The notes under the pieces are model-generated. The model was not told where the DNA came from, did no database searches, and worked only from the letters and a program-made list of their open reading frames with translations. A stretch of 64,000 bases of DNA. Origin: Phytopseudomonas flavescens. Its GTDB lineage: Bacteria > Pseudomonadota > Gammaproteobacteria > Pseudomonadales > Pseudomonadaceae. The translations under genes were made by a program, and so were the position numbers. Shown here in pieces: positions 56,789-64,000 of this stretch (position 1 is its first letter; every line of letters starts with the position of its first letter). Where the stretch lies: NCBI RefSeq assembly GCF_900100535.1, contig NZ_FNDG01000013.1, positions 1 to 64,000 on the forward strand, in the 5' to 3' direction.

Positions 56789-59059
56789 TCAGGCCATTTC
56801 CGCCGTGGTCTCGAAATCGAACGTCAGCTCGCCGTTCTCGAGATTCACGTGGACGGTGCCGCCATGCTCGGACAGCTCGCCGAAGAGGATCTCCTCCGCC
56901 AGCGGACGCTTGATCCGATCCTGGATCAGGCGAGCCATGGGCCGTGCACCCATCTGCACGTCATAGCCCTGCTCTGCCAGCCAGTCACGCGCCGCGTCGC
57001 TGACCTCGAGCATGACGCGCTTGTCTTCGAGCTGCGCCTGCAGCTCGATGAGAAACTTGTCGACGATGCTCTTGATCGTTTCGTGGCTGAGGCGGCCGAA
57101 CTGGATGATGGTATCCAGGCGGTTGCGGAACTCCGGCGTGAAGCTCTTCTTGATGACTTCCATCGCATCGGAAGAGTGGTCCTGATAGGTGAAGCCAATC
57201 GACGCCCGCGAGGCCGTTTCGGCGCCGGCGTTGGTGGTCATGATCAGGATGACGTTGCGGAAATCCGCCTTGCGCCCGTTGTTGTCGGTCAGGGTGCCGT
57301 GATCCATCACCTGCAGCAGTAGGTTGAAGACCTCCGGATGGGCCTTCTCGATTTCATCGAGCAGCAGCACGCAATGCGGCTGCTTGGTGATGGCCTCGGT
57401 CAGCAGGCCACCCTGGTCGAAACCGACATAACCGGGAGGGGCGCCGATCAGACGGGACACGGTGTGTCGCTCCATGTACTCGGACATGTCGAAACGCACC
57501 AGCTCGACTCCCAGGGCCTTGGACAACTGACGAGCCGCCTCGGTCTTGCCGACGCCGGTCGGACCGGCGAACAGGAACGAGCCGACCGGCTTGTCCGGCG
57601 CCTTGAGACCTGCGCGCGACAGCTTGATGGCAGTGGCCAGCGAATCGATGGCCGCGTCCTGACCGAATACGGTCAGTTTCAGGTCGCGCTCCAGGTTGCG
57701 CAGCAATTCCTTGTCGGAGCTGCTGACGTGCTTTGGCGGAATCCGCGCGATCTTGGCGACGATGTCTTCGACCTGCGGGACGTCGATGCGCTTGAGGCGC
57801 TTGTCCTGCGGCTGCAGGCGCTGATAGGCGCCCGCCTCGTCGATCACGTCGATCGCCTTGTCGGGCATGTGCCGATCGTTGATGTAGCGCGACGCCAGCT
57901 CCGCAGCGGCGCGCAACGCCTCATCGCTGTACTCGATGTCATGGTGCTGCTCGAAGCGGCCCTTGAGGCCCCTGAGGATGCCGATGGTGTCTTCCACCGA
58001 AGGCTCGACCACGTCGACTTTCTGGAAGCGTCGTGCCAGGGCACGATCCTTCTCGAAGATGCCGCGGAATTCCTGGAAGGTGGTGGAGCCGATGCAACGG
58101 ATCTCCCCCGATGACAGCGCCGGCTTGAGCAGGTTGGAGGCATCCATCACGCCGCCAGACGCCGCACCGGCACCGATGATGGTATGGATCTCGTCGATGA
58201 ACAGGATTGCATGGGGACGTTTGCGCAGCTCGGTGAGCAGCGCCTTGAGGCGCTTCTCGAAATCGCCGCGGTACTTGGTGCCCGCCAGCAGTGCGCCCAG
58301 GTCGAGGGAGTAGACCACTGCGTCGGCGAGCAGATCAGGTACCTGATTGTCGACGATGCGCTTGGCCAGGCCCTCGGCGATGGCTGTCTTGCCGACACCC
58401 GCCTCACCCACCAGCAGTGGGTTGTTCTTGCGGCGCCGGGCGAGAATCTGTGCCACGCGCTCGACCTCGTGCTCGCGACCGACCAACGGGTCGATACGGC
58501 CCTGGCGTGCCAGCTCGTTCAGGTTGCTGGCGTAGGCGTCCAGCGGGTTGCTGGACGAGGAGGACTCGCCGCCCTCGTCGTCCTGCAGCTCCTGTTCGGC
58601 GTCCGGGGATGCGCCCTGGCCCGGCACCTTGGAAATGCCATGGGCGATGAAATTGACCACGTCGATGCGCGCCACGCTCTGCTGCTTGAGCAGGAACACG
58701 GCCTGGCTTTCCTGCTCGCTGAAGATCGCCACCAGCACATTGGCGCCGGTCACTTCGCGCTTGCCGGAGCTCTGCACGTGGAATACGGCGCGCTGCAGAA
58801 CGCGCTGGAAGCCCAGGGTGGGCTGGGTCTCGCGCTCTTCGTCATGCTGCGGAATCAGCGGCGTGGTGGAATCGATGAATTCCTGCAGGTCGCCTCGCAG
58901 CTTGTCCAGGCTGGCGCCACAGGCGCGCAGCACGCTGGCTGCGGCTTCGTTGTCCAGAAGAGCCAGCAGGAGGTGCTCCACCGTCATGAACTCATGACGT
59001 TTTGCGCGTGCCTCCTTGAAGGCAAGGTTGAGGGTGACTTCGAGCTCTCGATTTAACAT
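56789..59059 (-). CDS. clpA: ATP-dependent Clp protease ATP-binding subunit ClpA
   Basis: The 756-residue double AAA+ unfoldase feeds ClpP. It has Clp_N repeats (residues 1-140), the first Walker A ([22 protein letters not shown]) near 207-228, the second ([22 protein letters not shown]) near 490, and the C-terminal ClpB_D2-small domain. It follows clpS by 29 bases. With ClpS it degrades N-degron proteins produced by Aat and Bpt, encoded a few kilobases away. Confidence 0.97.
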   Translation of the reverse strand: MLNRELEVTLNLAFKEARAKRHEFMTVEHLLLALLDNEAAASVLRACGASLDKLRGDLQEFIDSTTPLIPQHDEERETQPTLGFQRVLQRAVFHVQSSGKREVTGANVLVAIFSEQESQAVFLLKQQSVARIDVVNFIAHGISKVPGQGASPDAEQELQDDEGGESSSSSNPLDAYASNLNELARQGRIDPLVGREHEVERVAQILARRRKNNPLLVGEAGVGKTAIAEGLAKRIVDNQVPDLLADAVVYSLDLGALLAGTKYRGDFEKRLKALLTELRKRPHAILFIDEIHTIIGAGAASGGVMDASNLLKPALSSGEIRCIGSTTFQEFRGIFEKDRALARRFQKVDVVEPSVEDTIGILRGLKGRFEQHHDIEYSDEALRAAAELASRYINDRHMPDKAIDVIDEAGAYQRLQPQDKRLKRIDVPQVEDIVAKIARIPPKHVSSSDKELLRNLERDLKLTVFGQDAAIDSLATAIKLSRAGLKAPDKPVGSFLFAGPTGVGKTEAARQLSKALGVELVRFDMSEYMERHTVSRLIGAPPGYVGFDQGGLLTEAITKQPHCVLLLDEIEKAHPEVFNLLLQVMDHGTLTDNNGRKADFRNVILIMTTNAGAETASRASIGFTYQDHSSDAMEVIKKSFTPEFRNRLDTIIQFGRLSHETIKSIVDKFLIELQAQLEDKRVMLEVSDAARDWLAEQGYDVQMGARPMARLIQDRIKRPLAEEILFGELSEHGGTVHVNLENGELTFDFETTAEMA

Positions 59060-59088
59060 AGCTTCACCTCATGCCCAAGCGGCCGGCG

Positions 59089-59451
59089 TTAACCGTCCTT
59101 CTCGATTTCACAGAGTAATGGATGCTGGCTTTCCCGCGCGTATTGATTGACCTGCGTGGCCTTGGTCTCGGCGATATCGCGGGTGTAGAGACCACAAACG
59201 GCGCGACCTTCGGTGTGCACGGTCAACATGATCCTGGTCGCCACCTCCCGATTGAGGTTGAAGAAGGTCTCGAGTATTTCGACCACGAAATCCATGGGGG
59301 TGTAGTCATCATTGAACAAGATCACCTTATAGAGCGGAGGCGCCTGCAATGCCGGCTTGGATTCCTCCACGGCCAGGCCTGAAGAGTCGTCCTCATGCGG
59401 TGCGGGTCGATCCTGATTGAATGTTAGTCGAATCTGGCTACTTGCATGCAT
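59089..59451 (-). CDS. clpS: ClpA adaptor protein ClpS (N-recognin)
   Basis: The 120-residue protein has the ClpS core [58 protein letters not shown], with the N-degron pocket residues N-D-D and H. The first 35 residues are the flexible tail that enters ClpA. It is divergent from cspD with about 220 bases between, as in P. aeruginosa. Confidence 0.96.
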   Translation of the reverse strand: MHASSQIRLTFNQDRPAPHEDDSSGLAVEESKPALQAPPLYKVILFNDDYTPMDFVVEILETFFNLNREVATRIMLTVHTEGRAVCGLYTRDIAETKATQVNQYARESQHPLLCEIEKDG

Positions 59452-59671
59452 GCTGGATAAAAGGTTCGTGGGTGAATGGAAGCGGGCAGCAAAACTGGGG
59501 CCCGTTTATCGGTGCTTCGTACACTGCCTTGACTATCGGCAGAACGGTGTTACAACCAAAGATACCCCTACGGGGTGAAAGGGCTTGCGCACGTACGGGG
59601 CGATCCTGCGAACGCGAGATCTAATGTGGATGATACTCCAGCAATGGAGTTCCTTGCAGAGGGATATCAGC

Positions 59672-59938
59672 ATGCTAAGTGGTAAGGTCAAGTGGTTCAA
59701 CAACGCCAAGGGCTATGGGTTCATCCTGGCCGACGGCCGAGATGAGGACCTGTTCGCCCATTACTCGGCTATCCAGATGGACGGCTACAAGACCCTGAAG
59801 GCCGGACAAGCCGTAAGCTTCGATATTATTCAAGGCCCCAAGGGCCTCCACGCCGTGAACATCAGCGCCGCCCAGGTGACCGCCGAAGTCGCCACCACCG
59901 CCGCCAGCAGAGTGCGCGGGGAGCCGGTCGAAGTCTGA
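59672..59938 (+). CDS. cspD: Cold-shock-domain protein CspD
   Basis: The 88-residue protein carries the cold-shock domain (SGKVKWFNNAKGYGFILADG, with RNP-type GYGFI, and DLFAHYSAI) and a short tail. CspD proteins bind single-stranded DNA and inhibit replication in stationary phase. GAGGG precedes the ATG at 59672. A clear terminator follows. Confidence 0.95.
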   Translation: MLSGKVKWFNNAKGYGFILADGRDEDLFAHYSAIQMDGYKTLKAGQAVSFDIIQGPKGLHAVNISAAQVTAEVATTAASRVRGEPVEV

Positions 59939-62673
<2,735 letters not shown>

Positions 62674-62694
62674 GTGATTGGTTGAGACAAAAGG

Positions 62695-62720
62695 ACCCCG
62701 GCCCTGTGCCGGGGTTTTTT
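62695..62720 (+). terminator. idh terminator
   Basis: The stem ACCCCGGC (62695-62702) and GCCGGGGT (62708-62715) with a 5-base loop runs into TTTTTT. Confidence 0.95.
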
Positions 62721-62747
62721 ATTTTCCTATCCGCTGGAGGAGGCTTC

Positions 62748-63194
62748 ATGACCTGGCATGCACACGTCACCGTTGCGACGATCGTCGAGCACGGCGGGCG
62801 TTTTCTGTTCGTCGAAGAGCTAAAGCGCGGCCGCCTGGTGCTCAACCAGCCCGCCGGTCACCTGGAACCCCGGGAAAGCCTGCTGCAGGCCGCGGTACGG
62901 GAAACCCTGGAAGAGACCGGCTGCGATGTCGAGCTGACCGGCGTTACCGGCATCTACCTGTACACCGCACCGAGCAACGGCGTGACCTATCAACGCATCT
63001 GCTTCACCGCCAACCTGCTCGCGCATCATCCCGCGCGCGCGCTGGACAGCGATATCAGCGGCATCCGCTGGCTCACTTACGACGAACTACTGGCCGAGCG
63101 CGGTCGCCTGCGCAGCGAGCTGGTGCTGCGCTGCCTGGACGACTACCTGGCAGGCGCCCGCTTTCCCCTCAGCCTCATCCACGATCCCATGTAA
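62748..63194 (+). CDS. Nudix hydrolase (NudJ-like phosphatase)
   Basis: The 148-residue protein has a full Nudix box, GHLEPRESLLQAAVRETLEETG (about residues 38-59), with G, REx2EE and G in place. GGAGGAGG precedes the ATG at 62748. It lies directly upstream of mnmA, the same place as the Nudix gene in P. aeruginosa; NudJ relatives hydrolyse nucleoside di- and triphosphates and HMP-PP. It is 82 bases from mnmA and probably in one transcript. Confidence 0.93.
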   Translation: MTWHAHVTVATIVEHGGRFLFVEELKRGRLVLNQPAGHLEPRESLLQAAVRETLEETGCDVELTGVTGIYLYTAPSNGVTYQRICFTANLLAHHPARALDSDISGIRWLTYDELLAERGRLRSELVLRCLDDYLAGARFPLSLIHDPM

Positions 63195-63240
63195 CAGCGC
63201 CGGTACGCGGCAGACTGAAACGCGTCGCGCATCCTGTTAG

Positions 63241-64000
<760 letters not shown>

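Overview
The window looks like a Pseudomonas chromosome. The evidence is high G+C, strong Pseudomonas-type protein matches, and from about 45.9 kb to the right edge the gene order of the Pseudomonas core genome: cysG-serS-crcB-rarA-lolA-ftsK, trxB-aat-bpt-infA, clpA-clpS, cspD, idh, Nudix gene, mnmA. The species cannot be fixed from the sequence alone. Coordinates are my own reading; functions come from recalled family features, not database searches.

Left edge (1-1107): the end of an accessory element. It holds one small coiled-coil gene on the minus strand, preceded by a phased array of GGTACC sites. Then come a gluconate module (gntT, gntK, gntR) with three recognisable GntR-type operators, a quinone-oxidoreductase-like gene and a divergent LysR regulator (1.1-6.7 kb).

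Accessory block A (6.65-21.96 kb): a roughly 15 kb biosynthetic island bounded by two diverged copies of the LysR 3' end. Left operon: methyltransferase, 2-oxoglutarate/Fe oxygenase, long NAD-binding dehydrogenase, hydroxyproline-betaine-epimerase-like enolase-superfamily protein, and GbcA-like Rieske oxygenase. A LysR regulator follows on the minus strand. Right operon: EamA exporter, a 1358-residue fusion (sulfotransferase-like, adenylation, carrier, thioester reductase), alcohol dehydrogenase, APS kinase, and FAD/NAD(P) oxidoreductase. The logic suggests a carboxylic acid is activated, reduced to aldehyde then alcohol, and probably sulfated with PAPS made locally. I do not recognise the product; this is the best candidate for an undescribed system here.

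Accessory block B (21.96-31.45 kb): a truncated GntR regulator, then a TonB receptor, Tat-exported binding protein, ABC permease and ATPase, and an NtaA-type flavin monooxygenase, as for import and oxidation of a metal chelate or siderophore. A Fur-like box and a TetR operator precede it. The same TetR motif lies between the downstream tetR gene and a divergent DHA2 exporter.

Accessory block C (31.5-36.5 kb): a nitrilase / aldoxime dehydratase pathway with an outer-membrane protein and a membrane protein, controlled by a divergent AraC-type regulator. Then follow mexEF-oprN-like RND efflux genes, dsbB, a glycosyltransferase and an orphan TRAP binding protein (36.6-45.8 kb), and the core region to 64 kb. 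mnmA is cut by the window edge.
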